Assembly: GCA_018814405.1 (NCBI GenBank)
Contig: JAHIZO010000005.1
Coordinates: forward strand, 456,729-520,728
Direction: 5' to 3'
DNA: 64,000 nucleotides
Origin: Gammaproteobacteria bacterium
GTDB lineage: Bacteria > Pseudomonadota > Gammaproteobacteria > Burkholderiales > Gallionellaceae
Under the pieces are notes generated by a model. That model saw only the letters and a list, made by a program, of their open reading frames with translations, was not told the origin of the DNA and made no database searches. The translations under genes and the position numbers were made by a program. How positions within the stretch are numbered: position 1 is the stretch's first letter; every line of letters starts with the position of its first letter. Below, one piece after another: positions 29,307 to 38,146 of this stretch.

Positions 29307-31205
29307 TCAGCGTGATTCCAGCGCCTCCCAGCGCGCCATCATATCCAGCATCTGCTCTTCGATCTCGGCTGCGCGCTGGCTCAACTGTTTGGCATGTGCC
29401 GGATTGTCGCGAAACAGCGTACCCGAGCCAAGTGCCGCGGCGATATCTTCCTGTTCGCGCTCCAGCACCTCGATGCGGCGCGGAATCTCTTCCAGCTCTT
29501 GCTGTTCTTTGAAACTCAGCTTGCTGGAAGTCTTTGGTTTTGACGCCTCAGGTTTTGCTTCGGCTTTGGCGGGTGCAGGGGCAGCGACACGGCTCTTCGC
29601 CTCGAACTGCTTCATACGAACCCAGTCCTCGTAACCGCCCACATATTCCATCAACTTGCCGTCGCCTTCGAAGGCGATCACCTGCGTCACCACGTTATCC
29701 AGGAAGGAACGGTCGTGGCTGACCAGGAACAACGTGCCCTGATAGTTCGCTAGCAACTCTTCCAACAGCTCCAGTGTCTCGATGTCCAGATCGTTGGTCG
29801 GCTCGTCCAGCACCAGTACGTTGGCCGGCTGGGTGAACAGGCGCGCCAGCAACAAGCGATTGCGCTCGCCGCCGGAACAACTCTTCACCGGTGAACGTGC
29901 ACGTTCCGGTGCGAACAGGAAATCACCCAGATAGCTGATGACATGTTTGCGCTGCCCGCCGATCTCGATGAAGTCCGAACCTTGGCTGATGGTGTCGGCC
30001 AGGGTGGCGTTGTCATCCAACTGCGCGCGCAACTGGTCGAAATACGCGACGGATATCTTGGTACCCAGTTTCACTTCGCCGCTGTCCGGCTGCAACTCGC
30101 CTAGGATGATCTTCAGCAGCGTGCTCTTGCCCGCACCGTTGGGGCCGAGCAGGCCGATCTTGTCGCCGCGCTGGATGCGGCAGGAAAAATCGCTGACGAT
30201 CCTTCTGTCGCCGAACGACTTGTTCACATGCGTCAGTTCGGCCACCAGTTTGCCGGAGCGGTCTCCCGCCTCCAGATTCATCTCCACCTTGCCCACCTTC
30301 TCGCGCCGTGCCGCGCGCTCCAGTCGCAGTGCTTCCAGTTGACGCACACGGCCTTCGTTGCGGGTACGGCGCGCCTTGATGCCCTGGCGTATCCACACCT
30401 CTTCCTGCGCCAGCACCTTATCGAACTTGGCGTTCAACACTGCCTCATCCGCCAGCATGCGTTCCTTGAGAGTTTGATAGGCGGCGAAGTTACCGGGGAA
30501 ACTGGCCAGCTTGCCGCGATCCAGCTCGACGATGCGCGTGACCACGTTATCCAGAAAGCGCCGATCATGGGTGACCAGCAGCACGCTGCCACGGAACTCT
30601 TTGAGCAAACCTTCCAGCCATTCGATGGAAGCGAAATCCAGATGGTTGGTCGGCTCGTCCAGGATCAACACTTCCGGTTCGGCCACCAAGGCCTGCGCCA
30701 ACGCCACGCGTTTGCGCACACCGCCGGAAAGAGAGCCGACCAATGCCTCCGGATCCAGCTCCAAACGCTGGATGGCCGTCTCGATACGCGCTTGCACCGA
30801 CCAGCCATCCTGCGCTTCGAGTGCGGTCTGCAAAGGCTGCATCGCCTCCAGCAATTTCTCGTAATCCGCATCCGGCTCGGCCAGTTGATGCGACAGATGG
30901 TGATAGTCGGTGATCAGTTGATGCAGTTCGCCTAAGCCGCGCGCGACCTCGTCGAACACAGTCGCTTTCGCATCCAGCACCGGCTCCTGACTGACATAGC
31001 AGATGCGTGCCGTCGTTTGACGCCACAGCGTGCCGTCATCCAGATGCGCCTGCCCGGCCAATACCTTGAGCAAGCTGGATTTGCCGCCGCCGTTGCGGCC
31101 GATCAGGCCGACGCGCTCACCTTCATCCAGTTGAAAATCCACATGATCCAACAATGCGACATGACCGAAGGCCAAAGAGGCCTTATCCAGCGTGATATAC
31201 GGCAT
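29307..31205 (-). CDS. uup: ABC-F family ATPase Uup
   Basis: Uup is a soluble ABC-F protein with two ATPase cassettes, linked to ribosome function and to precise excision of transposons. The 632-residue protein has Walker A motifs GLIGRNGGGKSS and GPNGAGKST, signatures LSGGVRKR and CSGGERNR, Walker B VLILDEPTNHLD and VLVLDEPTNDLD, and a C-terminal coiled coil (about 560-632) typical of Uup. The start ATG at 31205 overlaps the stop of the upstream membrane-protein gene by 1 bp. Confidence 0.94.
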   Translation of the reverse strand: MPYITLDKASLAFGHVALLDHVDFQLDEGERVGLIGRNGGGKSSLLKVLAGQAHLDDGTLWRQTTARICYVSQEPVLDAKATVFDEVARGLGELHQLITDYHHLSHQLAEPDADYEKLLEAMQPLQTALEAQDGWSVQARIETAIQRLELDPEALVGSLSGGVRKRVALAQALVAEPEVLILDEPTNHLDFASIEWLEGLLKEFRGSVLLVTHDRRFLDNVVTRIVELDRGKLASFPGNFAAYQTLKERMLADEAVLNAKFDKVLAQEEVWIRQGIKARRTRNEGRVRQLEALRLERAARREKVGKVEMNLEAGDRSGKLVAELTHVNKSFGDRRIVSDFSCRIQRGDKIGLLGPNGAGKSTLLKIILGELQPDSGEVKLGTKISVAYFDQLRAQLDDNATLADTISQGSDFIEIGGQRKHVISYLGDFLFAPERARSPVKSCSGGERNRLLLARLFTQPANVLVLDEPTNDLDIETLELLEELLANYQGTLFLVSHDRSFLDNVVTQVIAFEGDGKLMEYVGGYEDWVRMKQFEAKSRVAAPAPAKAEAKPEASKPKTSSKLSFKEQQELEEIPRRIEVLEREQEDIAAALGSGTLFRDNPAHAKQLSQRAAEIEEQMLDMMARWEALESR

Positions 31206-31651
31206 TAACTATTCTCTTCCTGCGGCATCGAAGACTGATAGACGAATGAAAAACCACCCGCAAAGAAACCCATGCACAGATAGCCGAACATGGTGGTGAA
31301 CTTGTCCAACACCAGATGCGTGTTGTAGTCGCTGATCTGCAGTGCGAAGAAGTGGAATACGAACAGACAGGCTGCCAGCACATTGCCGACCAGTATCAGA
31401 CGGTGGCCGAACATATAGCCGTTGCCACCCTCTTTTCCTTGCGGCGGCAGGCCGCGCTGCATGTACCAGACGATGAATACCCCAGCGAACAACAGTAGCG
31501 CCCCGACCAAGCGGCTGGGGATATCACCTTCGGTTGTTGCCAAGCCGAATACGTTGAGCAGCATACCGCCCGCCGCCGCCACCCAGCCCATGAAGATGGT
31601 CTGTGGCATGAAGAACCATGCGGCAAAGATATTCACATTCGGATACTTCAT
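31205..31651 (-). CDS. Four-helix membrane protein of unknown function
   Basis: I do not recognise this 148-residue protein. It has four predicted membrane helices (about 8-35, 48-65, 84-105 and 116-138) and a Gly-rich loop PPQGKEGGNGYMFGHR. Its ATG at 31651 overlaps the peroxiredoxin stop, and its stop overlaps the uup start, so it is tightly coupled to both. No signature for transport or enzymatic activity is visible. Confidence 0.75.
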   Translation of the reverse strand: MKYPNVNIFAAWFFMPQTIFMGWVAAAGGMLLNVFGLATTEGDIPSRLVGALLLFAGVFIVWYMQRGLPPQGKEGGNGYMFGHRLILVGNVLAACLFVFHFFALQISDYNTHLVLDKFTTMFGYLCMGFFAGGFSFVYQSSMPQEENS

Positions 31652-32190
31652 CACTTCCCTTTCGCAATCATTGCTTTTAAATCTTCGATGACCTCAGTCG
31701 AATGTCTCGAAGTCTCAACTTTCAGATAAACCTTGGCGACCCTGCCCTGCGGATCGATCAAAAAGGTATATCGCTTAGCCACCTTGAACACCACCATATC
31801 CAGCAACGCCCCATAACGTGCCGCCACCTCACCGGACTTGTCCGCCAGCAGGGGAAATGGCAGGTGATATTTCTCGGCGAATTCTGCGTGACTCTCGCTG
31901 TCGTCCACGCTGATTCCAACAACCACTGCCCCCATCGCCGTCAGCTTGCGCAGATCATCGCGAAAAGCGCAGGCCTCCTGCGTGCAACCGGGCGTGTCGT
32001 CCTTGGGGTAGAAATACAGCACCAGCCACTGGCCCGCATACTGCTGCAGACCGTGCATCACCCCATGCTGGTCGGGTAATTCAAAATCAGGTGCGGCATC
32101 ACCCACTTTGGGCAACTCGGCCGCGCGCGCCATCTGCATCACCAGCAATGACAAGGCAGCGAACAGGCCCAACAGGATCAGCCATTTCAT
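31651..32190 (-). CDS. Exported peroxiredoxin of the Bcp/PrxQ group
   Basis: The 179-residue thioredoxin-fold peroxidase reduces hydroperoxides. PKDDTPGCTQEACAFRD carries the peroxidatic Cys and a second Cys five residues on, as in E. coli Bcp (atypical 2-Cys PrxQ). VGISVDDSESHAEF and FPLLADKSGEVA follow. Unlike cytoplasmic Bcp it has an N-terminal hydrophobic signal or anchor (MKWLILLGLFAALSLLVMQM, then ARA), so it should work in the periplasm. It heads a run with a membrane protein, uup and mltC, all on the minus strand with 1-bp overlaps or short gaps. Confidence 0.9.
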   Translation of the reverse strand: MKWLILLGLFAALSLLVMQMARAAELPKVGDAAPDFELPDQHGVMHGLQQYAGQWLVLYFYPKDDTPGCTQEACAFRDDLRKLTAMGAVVVGISVDDSESHAEFAEKYHLPFPLLADKSGEVAARYGALLDMVVFKVAKRYTFLIDPQGRVAKVYLKVETSRHSTEVIEDLKAMIAKGK

Positions 32191-32268
32191 ATCGAATCTC
32201 CATCGGCAAGCCTAAGCGAGGGCGGGATTTTACGTTAGAATGCGCGCCACTCAGCGTGAATCACGCGC

Positions 32269-32343
32269 GTCCTCGTAGTTAAATGGATATAACCACCCCC
32301 TCCTAAGGGGTAGTTACAGGTTCGATTCCTGTCGAGGACACCA
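32269..32343 (+). tRNA. tRNA-Arg (anticodon CCT)
   Basis: A 75-base cloverleaf: acceptor stem GTCCTCG / CGAGGAC, discriminator A, encoded CCA (32341-32343), and anticodon stem ACCCC/GGGGT with loop CTCCTAA, giving anticodon CCT at 32302-32304 (reads AGG, Arg). The T loop GTTCGATTC is standard. It lies 25 bp before the start codon of a large GGDEF-EAL gene on the same strand. Confidence 0.96.
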
Positions 32344-32368
32344 ACCATTGCGGCACAGGGAGTCACCC

Positions 32369-35300
32369 ATGAACGACCCCGAAGATCAACGCCACACGCC
32401 CGCCGACACCCTCAAGGTCGTCGTCATCTACGCGCTCTTCGCTGCCGCATGGATCGTTCTGTCCGACTGGATCGTGGAGCGCTTCTTCCACGGCCACGAC
32501 CTGCACGCGGTGATGCAATCCCTGAAGGGGCTGCTGTTCGTTTCGGCCACCTCCATCCTGCTCTACTACCTGCTGAAACGACTGCTCGCAGGTGAGTTCA
32601 ACCAGCCGGCCAGCATACGCGGCGGGTTGTTCGACTGGCCACATTGGCAACGCTACCTGCTCGCCTTCGCCCTCTCCGCCGTGACTTTGCTTGTTCGCCA
32701 AGATATCGCCGTATCCTTCAATGATCGCCCCCTGCTGTTGCTATTCATGTTCCCCATCGTCCTCAGCGCGGTACTTGTCGGCTTCGGCCCTGGCTTGCTG
32801 GCGACCGCACTTTCCGTCGCAGGGTTGAGCTATTTCGCCATCCCACCGGTCGGCAGTTTCGCCATAGAGAAGTCCTACGACATGTTCCAGATGGGCTTCC
32901 TCACTGCCGGTGGCCTGCTGGTCAGCTATCTGAGCATGATGTTGCACGACGCACGGCATCGCTCGGACAGCGAGCGCCGCAAGGCCGAAGCACATCTGGC
33001 CGACAAGATGCGCGCCATGAGCCTGCTCGACAGCATCGCTGAAGGATCTTCCGACGCCATCTTCGCCAAGGATACGGAGGGGCGCTACCTGCTATGCAAC
33101 ACAGCCACTGCAAGGTTCTCAGGGAAATCGGTCATTGAGGTGCTGGGTAACGACGACACCGCGCTGTTCCCTGCGGAGCAGGCGGTGCAGATCCAGCACA
33201 ACGACCGCCAGGTGATGCAGGACGACCGGATCATCACCACTCAGGAGACACTCGACACCCCTGACGGCAGCCGCTTTTTCCTGGCCACCAAAGGGCCGTT
33301 ACACGACCAGACCGGGAAGGTGATTGGTCTGTTCGGCATCTCACGCGACATCACCCCCCTCAAGATCACCGAACAAGCCTTGCGCCACGAACGCGATACC
33401 ACCCAGCGTTATCTGGACACTGTGCAGAACATCATGCTCGCGCTCGACAGTGAAGGTCGCGTCACCATGCTCAACCGCTATGGTTGTGAGCTGCTCGGTT
33501 ACCGCGAGGTCGATCTGCTCGGTTACAACTGGTTCCAGACCTGCCTGCCGCAACCGGAAGGCATGGAAACCGTCTATCCCGTGTTCCTGCAACTTATGTC
33601 CGGCAAGATCGAGACAGCCGAACGGTTCGAGAACGAGGTGCTTTGCCGCGACGGCAGCCGGCGCACCATCGCCTGGCATAACGGCTATCTCAGGAACGAT
33701 TCGGGCAACATCGTCGGCACACTCAGCTCGGGCGAGGACGTCACGGCCCGCAAACGTGCCGAACTCGCTCTCCGGGACAGTGAGGCACGTTTCCGGGCAT
33801 TGGTGGAACAATCCATTGCCGGCATCTACATCATCCAGGATGGGCGATTCCGTTACGTCAACCCGGGTTTCGCCGCGATTTTCGGCTATGACTCCCCGGA
33901 AATGCTGATAGACACTATCCCTGCCGCAGATCTTGTCGCGCCGCAGGACTTGGAGATCGTCAGGGAGAACATCCGCAAGCGCGAGACCGGCGAAGCCGAT
34001 GTCATCCATTACGAAGCAAATGGCCTGCGCCGTGACGGATCAACGATCAATCTGGAAGTGCACGGCAGGTCCTTCACTTATGAGAGCCGCCCCGCGATCA
34101 TCGGCATCCTGCTCGATATTTCGACCCGCAAACAGGCCGAAGAGCAGTTGCGCAAACTCTCGCAGGCAGTGGAACAGAGTCCGGAGAGCATCGTCATCAC
34201 CGATCTCGACGCCGAGATCGAATACGTGAACGAGGCCTTCGTGCGCAACACCGGCTACTGCCACGAGGATGTCATCGGCAAGAACACGCGTATATTGCAA
34301 TCCGGTAAGACACCAAAAGCCGCCTACGAGGCGATGTGGAAGCATTTGACCGCAGGCGAAACCTGGGAAGGCGTGCTCTACAACAAACGCAAGGACGGCA
34401 GCGAATACGTGGAGCACGCCAGCATCAGCCCCATCCGCCAGCCGGACGGGCGCATCACGCATTTTGTGGCGGTGAAAGAAGACATCACCCAAAAACAAAA
34501 AGTGGAAGCCGAGCTGAACCAACTTGCGTTCTACGACACGCTCACCGGCCTGCCCAACCGCGCCCTGCTGCTCGAACGCATGGCGCATATGATCGCCCTC
34601 ACCCGTCGTGCTCATCATCACAGCGCGCTGATCTCGTTCAACATCGATAACTTCAAGACCATCAACGATGCCGGCGGGCAGACGATGGGCGATGCACTGC
34701 TACAGGCCGTCGGCCAACGCCTGACAGGCATCATGCGCGAGGGCGACGTCGTGGCGCGCGTCGCGGGCGACGAGTTCGGCATCCTGTTGTCCGACCTTTC
34801 CGCCAACCGCGACGAAGCGGCACACTTTACCCAGCATATCGCGGAGAAACTCCACGCCAGCCTGCACAGGGCGTTCGATATCGGCCAGGAACCTGTCAGC
34901 GTCACCGCCTGCCTCGGCATCGCGCTGTTCCCGGACAGCGAGGATGACGCGCCGCTGGATGTGTTGCGTCGCGTCAATACCGCTTTGCACCACGCGAAAT
35001 CGCGCGGCAAGGACCAGACCGCCTTCTATGAGGGCGCGCTGGACGAGGCCGCGCAGTATCGCTTCGAGATCGAACGTGACCTGCGCCACGCGCTGGACGC
35101 GGGTGAACTGCGCGCCTACTTGCAGTTGCAGGTGGATGCGGCCGGAAAAGCCGTTGGTGCCGAAGCGCTGATACGCTGGCAGCATCCGCAGCGCGGGCTG
35201 ATTGCGCCCAACGCCTTCATCCCGATCGCGGAAGAGTCCAATCTCATCATCGACATCGGCAACTGGATGCTGGGCCAGGTATGCGGCATGCTGGCACGCG

Positions 35301-35821
35301 AAGACATGGTCGGATGCAGCGGACGGATCGCGGTCAACATCAGTCCGCGCCACTTCCGCCAACCCGACTTCGTCGATCAGATCAAGCAGGCACTGACCGG
35401 CAGCGGCGCGGACCCGACCCACCTCACACTGGAAGTGACAGAAGGCATGCTGATCGACAACCTGCAGGACGTGGTCGCCAAGATGGTGGAACTGAGTGCG
35501 CTGGGCATCCATTTTTCGATGGACGATTTCGGCACCGGCTATTCCTCGCTCTCCTACCTCAAACAGCTGCCCATCCACGAGATCAAGATCGACAAGACTT
35601 TCGTGCAGGACATGACGACCGACCCTAACGATGCGGCACTGGTCGAGATCGTGCTATCGGTGGCGCAGCACTTGCACCTCAAGGTGGTGGCGGAAGGTGT
35701 GGAGACACAGGAACAAGCTGCTTTCCTCAACCAGCGCGGCAAGGTCATCCATCAGGGCTATTTGTACAGCAGGCCGGAACCGGCAGAGAGTGTCTTGCCG
35801 ACCATTCGGCACAGATGCTGA
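32369..35821 (+). CDS. Membrane PAS-GGDEF-EAL c-di-GMP signalling protein
   Basis: The 1150-residue sensor has N-terminal membrane segments (about 20-60) and a second hydrophobic block resembling the KdpD-type DUF4118 domain (about 95-200). Four PAS domains follow (about 220-345, 350-470, 475-595, 600-715), then GGDEF (about 725-885) and EAL (about 895-1145). The cyclase motif reads AGDEF, with an inhibitory-site RxxD (REGD) five residues before it. The EAL half keeps EALIRW, VNISPRH, LEVTEG, DDFGTGYSSL, KIDK and VVAEGVET, so phosphodiesterase activity is likely; cyclase activity with AGDEF is uncertain. The ATG at 32369 follows CAGGGAGTCACCC and is the first close to the membrane segment. 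Confidence 0.93.
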   Translation: MNDPEDQRHTPADTLKVVVIYALFAAAWIVLSDWIVERFFHGHDLHAVMQSLKGLLFVSATSILLYYLLKRLLAGEFNQPASIRGGLFDWPHWQRYLLAFALSAVTLLVRQDIAVSFNDRPLLLLFMFPIVLSAVLVGFGPGLLATALSVAGLSYFAIPPVGSFAIEKSYDMFQMGFLTAGGLLVSYLSMMLHDARHRSDSERRKAEAHLADKMRAMSLLDSIAEGSSDAIFAKDTEGRYLLCNTATARFSGKSVIEVLGNDDTALFPAEQAVQIQHNDRQVMQDDRIITTQETLDTPDGSRFFLATKGPLHDQTGKVIGLFGISRDITPLKITEQALRHERDTTQRYLDTVQNIMLALDSEGRVTMLNRYGCELLGYREVDLLGYNWFQTCLPQPEGMETVYPVFLQLMSGKIETAERFENEVLCRDGSRRTIAWHNGYLRNDSGNIVGTLSSGEDVTARKRAELALRDSEARFRALVEQSIAGIYIIQDGRFRYVNPGFAAIFGYDSPEMLIDTIPAADLVAPQDLEIVRENIRKRETGEADVIHYEANGLRRDGSTINLEVHGRSFTYESRPAIIGILLDISTRKQAEEQLRKLSQAVEQSPESIVITDLDAEIEYVNEAFVRNTGYCHEDVIGKNTRILQSGKTPKAAYEAMWKHLTAGETWEGVLYNKRKDGSEYVEHASISPIRQPDGRITHFVAVKEDITQKQKVEAELNQLAFYDTLTGLPNRALLLERMAHMIALTRRAHHHSALISFNIDNFKTINDAGGQTMGDALLQAVGQRLTGIMREGDVVARVAGDEFGILLSDLSANRDEAAHFTQHIAEKLHASLHRAFDIGQEPVSVTACLGIALFPDSEDDAPLDVLRRVNTALHHAKSRGKDQTAFYEGALDEAAQYRFEIERDLRHALDAGELRAYLQLQVDAAGKAVGAEALIRWQHPQRGLIAPNAFIPIAEESNLIIDIGNWMLGQVCGMLAREDMVGCSGRIAVNISPRHFRQPDFVDQIKQALTGSGADPTHLTLEVTEGMLIDNLQDVVAKMVELSALGIHFSMDDFGTGYSSLSYLKQLPIHEIKIDKTFVQDMTTDPNDAALVEIVLSVAQHLHLKVVAEGVETQEQAAFLNQRGKVIHQGYLYSRPEPAESVLPTIRHRC

Positions 35822-35862
35822 GCGGCCCCTCATACTAAAACCTGCGGCACACCGACCGCGGT

Positions 35863-36903
35863 TCAGACCACCGCGACTCGCGCCGCGCCAGCCTGCATCG
35901 CCCCGACCACCGCCGCCTGCGCGAAGCCCGCCGCCGTGAACGCCGCCAACACAGCCTCCACGCCTTCCGGCGCAACCGACACCAGCAGCCCGCCGCTGGT
36001 CTGCGGATCGGCAACCAACTGACGCTGCCATTCCGGCAAGCCATCCGCAAAATCCACCTCATGCCCGTAGCTCGCCAGATTGCGTGCGATGGCACCGGCC
36101 ACGATGCCCTGCTGCACCAGCGGCAGCGCCTCGGACAAGGTCGGCACCCGATCGAAGTTCACCGTCGCGCCCAGATTCGATCCGCGGCATATCTCCAACA
36201 GATGTCCCAACAAACCGAAGCCGGTCACATCTGTCAGCGCATGCACGGCCGGCATCGCTGCCAACTCGCTGCCCACGCGATTCAGCTTGGTCGTGGTCGC
36301 TATCATCTGCGCGTAACCCGCTTCGTTGAGCATCTCTTTCTTCATCGCCGCCGCCAGCACACCGACGCCCAACCCCTTGCCGAGGATCAGCACATCTCCG
36401 GCGCGCGCCGCATTGTTCTTCTTCACGTGATCGGGGTGCACGATACCGAGCGCCACCAAGCCGTAGATCGGTTCCGGCGCATCGATGGAATGACCACCCG
36501 CGATAGGGATACCAGCATCTCGGCAAACGGACTCACCGCCTTCAAGGATGCGGCGGATAGTGTCCGGCTCCAGCTTGTTGATGGGCATGCCAACGATAGC
36601 CAGCGCCATGATGGGCGTGCCGCCCATGGCATACACGTCGGAGATGGCATTGGTGGCCGCGATACGTCCGAAATCGAAGGCATCGTCGACGATAGGCATG
36701 AAGAAATCAGTAGTGGCGATGATCGCCTGCTGGTCGTTCAGTCGGTAGACCGCCGCATCGTCGCTGCTCTCGATACCCACCAGCAGGTCGGGAAACGGCA
36801 TCGTATGTTTGGTCTTACCCAGAATCTCCTGCAACAATCCCGGTGCGATTTTGCAGCCGCATCCGCCGCCGTGAGACAATTGCGTCAATTTCACTTCAGA
36901 CAT
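35863..36903 (-). CDS. selD: Selenide, water dikinase
   Basis: SelD makes selenophosphate from selenide and ATP, the selenium donor for selenocysteine and for 2-selenouridine in tRNA. The 346-residue protein has the N-terminal glycine-rich active loop SHGGGCGCK with Cys (no in-frame TGA, so no Sec), the Asp/Lys ligand region SSDDAAVY, DVYAMGG, GGHSID and the C-terminal ADPQTSGGLL. The ATG at 36903 is chosen over a codon 12 bp upstream. It is divergent from mnmH with only 17 bp between start codons. Confidence 0.97.
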   Translation of the reverse strand: MSEVKLTQLSHGGGCGCKIAPGLLQEILGKTKHTMPFPDLLVGIESSDDAAVYRLNDQQAIIATTDFFMPIVDDAFDFGRIAATNAISDVYAMGGTPIMALAIVGMPINKLEPDTIRRILEGGESVCRDAGIPIAGGHSIDAPEPIYGLVALGIVHPDHVKKNNAARAGDVLILGKGLGVGVLAAAMKKEMLNEAGYAQMIATTTKLNRVGSELAAMPAVHALTDVTGFGLLGHLLEICRGSNLGATVNFDRVPTLSEALPLVQQGIVAGAIARNLASYGHEVDFADGLPEWQRQLVADPQTSGGLLVSVAPEGVEAVLAAFTAAGFAQAAVVGAMQAGAARVAVV

Positions 36904-36920
36904 CTTCACTCCCACTACAC

Positions 36921-37970
36921 ATGTTATTCAAAACCGCGAACCTAACACAGCTCGATGACTTTGACGAAATCATCGACGTGCGCACCCCTGCTGAATTCGC
37001 GGACGACCATATTCCCGGCGCGATCAATTGCCCGGTGCTGTCGAACGAAGAGCGCGTCACCGTCGGCACCTTGTACAAACAGGTTTCGCCTTTCGAAGCC
37101 CGCAAGGTCGGCGCGGCGCTGATATCCAGAAACATCGCCCATCATCTTGAAACGCTATTCATGGACAAACCCAAGTCCTGGAAACCGCTGATCTATTGCT
37201 GGCGCGGCGGCCAGCGCAGCGGCGCGATGAGCATCATCATGGGGCAAGTCGGCTGGGCTGCACACAAGTTGGAAGGTGGCTACAAGACCTACCGGCGCGA
37301 AGTGCTGAGCCAATTGGAAACACTCCCTGCCAGCTTCAGTTTCCGCATCATCTGCGGCCCCACCGGCTCGGGGAAAAGTCGCTTTTTGGATGCTTTGACC
37401 GCAAAAGGCGCGCAAGTGCTCGACCTTGAAGGACTAGCCAATCATCGCGGCTCAGTGCTGGGTGGCTTTCCATCGCAAGCCCAACCCTCACCAAAATCGT
37501 TCGAGACGGCACTGGTGCAAGCCATGCGCAAATTAGACCCGGCGCGTCCGGTGTTCATTGAAGCCGAAAGCAGCAAGATCGGCCGTCTCACCGTCCCTTC
37601 AACCCTGATAACGGCCATGCACAGCAGTGCATGCGTGTTGCTCGACACCTCACGTGAAGCGCGCATCGCCTTGCTGATGGAGGAATATCAACACTTCGTC
37701 GATGATCCCGAGACGCTGATCAAGAAGATCGAGATCCTCAAACCCTTCCACGGCGCAAAACGCATTGAAGAATGGGAACAGTTGATACGGTCAGGAAATT
37801 TCAACACGCTGGTCGACGAGTTGTTGGCGCTGCATTACGACCCGGGCTACCAGCGCTCGCACAACAGCCACTACGGCGATATGGAGCATGCGCACCTAGT
37901 GCAGCTGACTGACACTTCAATACCCGCCATGCGACAAGCGGCCAGCACTCTACTCTCCGGTGTGATTTAG
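36921..37970 (+). CDS. mnmH: tRNA 2-selenouridine/geranyl-2-thiouridine synthase MnmH
   Basis: MnmH replaces sulfur by selenium at the wobble 2-thiouridine of tRNAs, using selenophosphate from SelD. The 349-residue protein has an N-terminal rhodanese domain (IIDVRTPAEFADDHIPGA, catalytic Cys in LIYCWRGGQRS) and a C-terminal P-loop domain (CGPTGSGKSRFL) with the family's NHRGSVLGG and FIEAESSKIG motifs. The start ATG at 36921 gives the usual N-terminus. Its pairing with selD suggests the main use of selenium here is tRNA modification; selA and selB are not in the window. Confidence 0.96.
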   Translation: MLFKTANLTQLDDFDEIIDVRTPAEFADDHIPGAINCPVLSNEERVTVGTLYKQVSPFEARKVGAALISRNIAHHLETLFMDKPKSWKPLIYCWRGGQRSGAMSIIMGQVGWAAHKLEGGYKTYRREVLSQLETLPASFSFRIICGPTGSGKSRFLDALTAKGAQVLDLEGLANHRGSVLGGFPSQAQPSPKSFETALVQAMRKLDPARPVFIEAESSKIGRLTVPSTLITAMHSSACVLLDTSREARIALLMEEYQHFVDDPETLIKKIEILKPFHGAKRIEEWEQLIRSGNFNTLVDELLALHYDPGYQRSHNSHYGDMEHAHLVQLTDTSIPAMRQAASTLLSGVI

Positions 37971-38020
37971 CCTCGTTCATGCCTATTAACCTTTTTTATT
38001 TAATGGCTTAATTGGCATTC

Positions 38021-38045
38021 AATCAATTGATTTAGCACCTATAAT
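38021..38045 (+). promoter_or_regulatory. Possible promoter with palindrome for the chemoreceptor gene
   Basis: TATAAT at 38040-38045 is a perfect sigma-70 -10 hexamer. Just upstream AATCAATTGATT (38021-38032) is a 12-bp perfect palindrome in the spacer/-35 region that could be an operator. No good -35 element sits at 16-18 bp. It lies 102 bp before the ATG at 38147. Confidence 0.35.
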
Positions 38046-38146
38046 CAGCCCTATTCTTCGCTTGATACATCACTTTGTTCGTTACGATGCCTCAGGATGC
38101 TGCAAGTATTGAAGCCATTTGAAAGATCACTGATTAAGGAGCTTGC

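Noticed and set aside
34700..35578. Minus-strand ORF opposite the EAL domain
   Set aside because: Shadow of the G/C-rich EAL coding region; no start signal or domain.
35863..36903. Selenocysteine codon in selD
   Set aside because: The active-site loop reads GGCGCK with Cys codons and no in-frame TGA.
38018..38035. FNR/ANR box near the chemoreceptor promoter
   Set aside because: The half-sites are in the wrong order with no 4-base spacer (AATCAATTGATT instead of TTGAT-N4-ATCAA).
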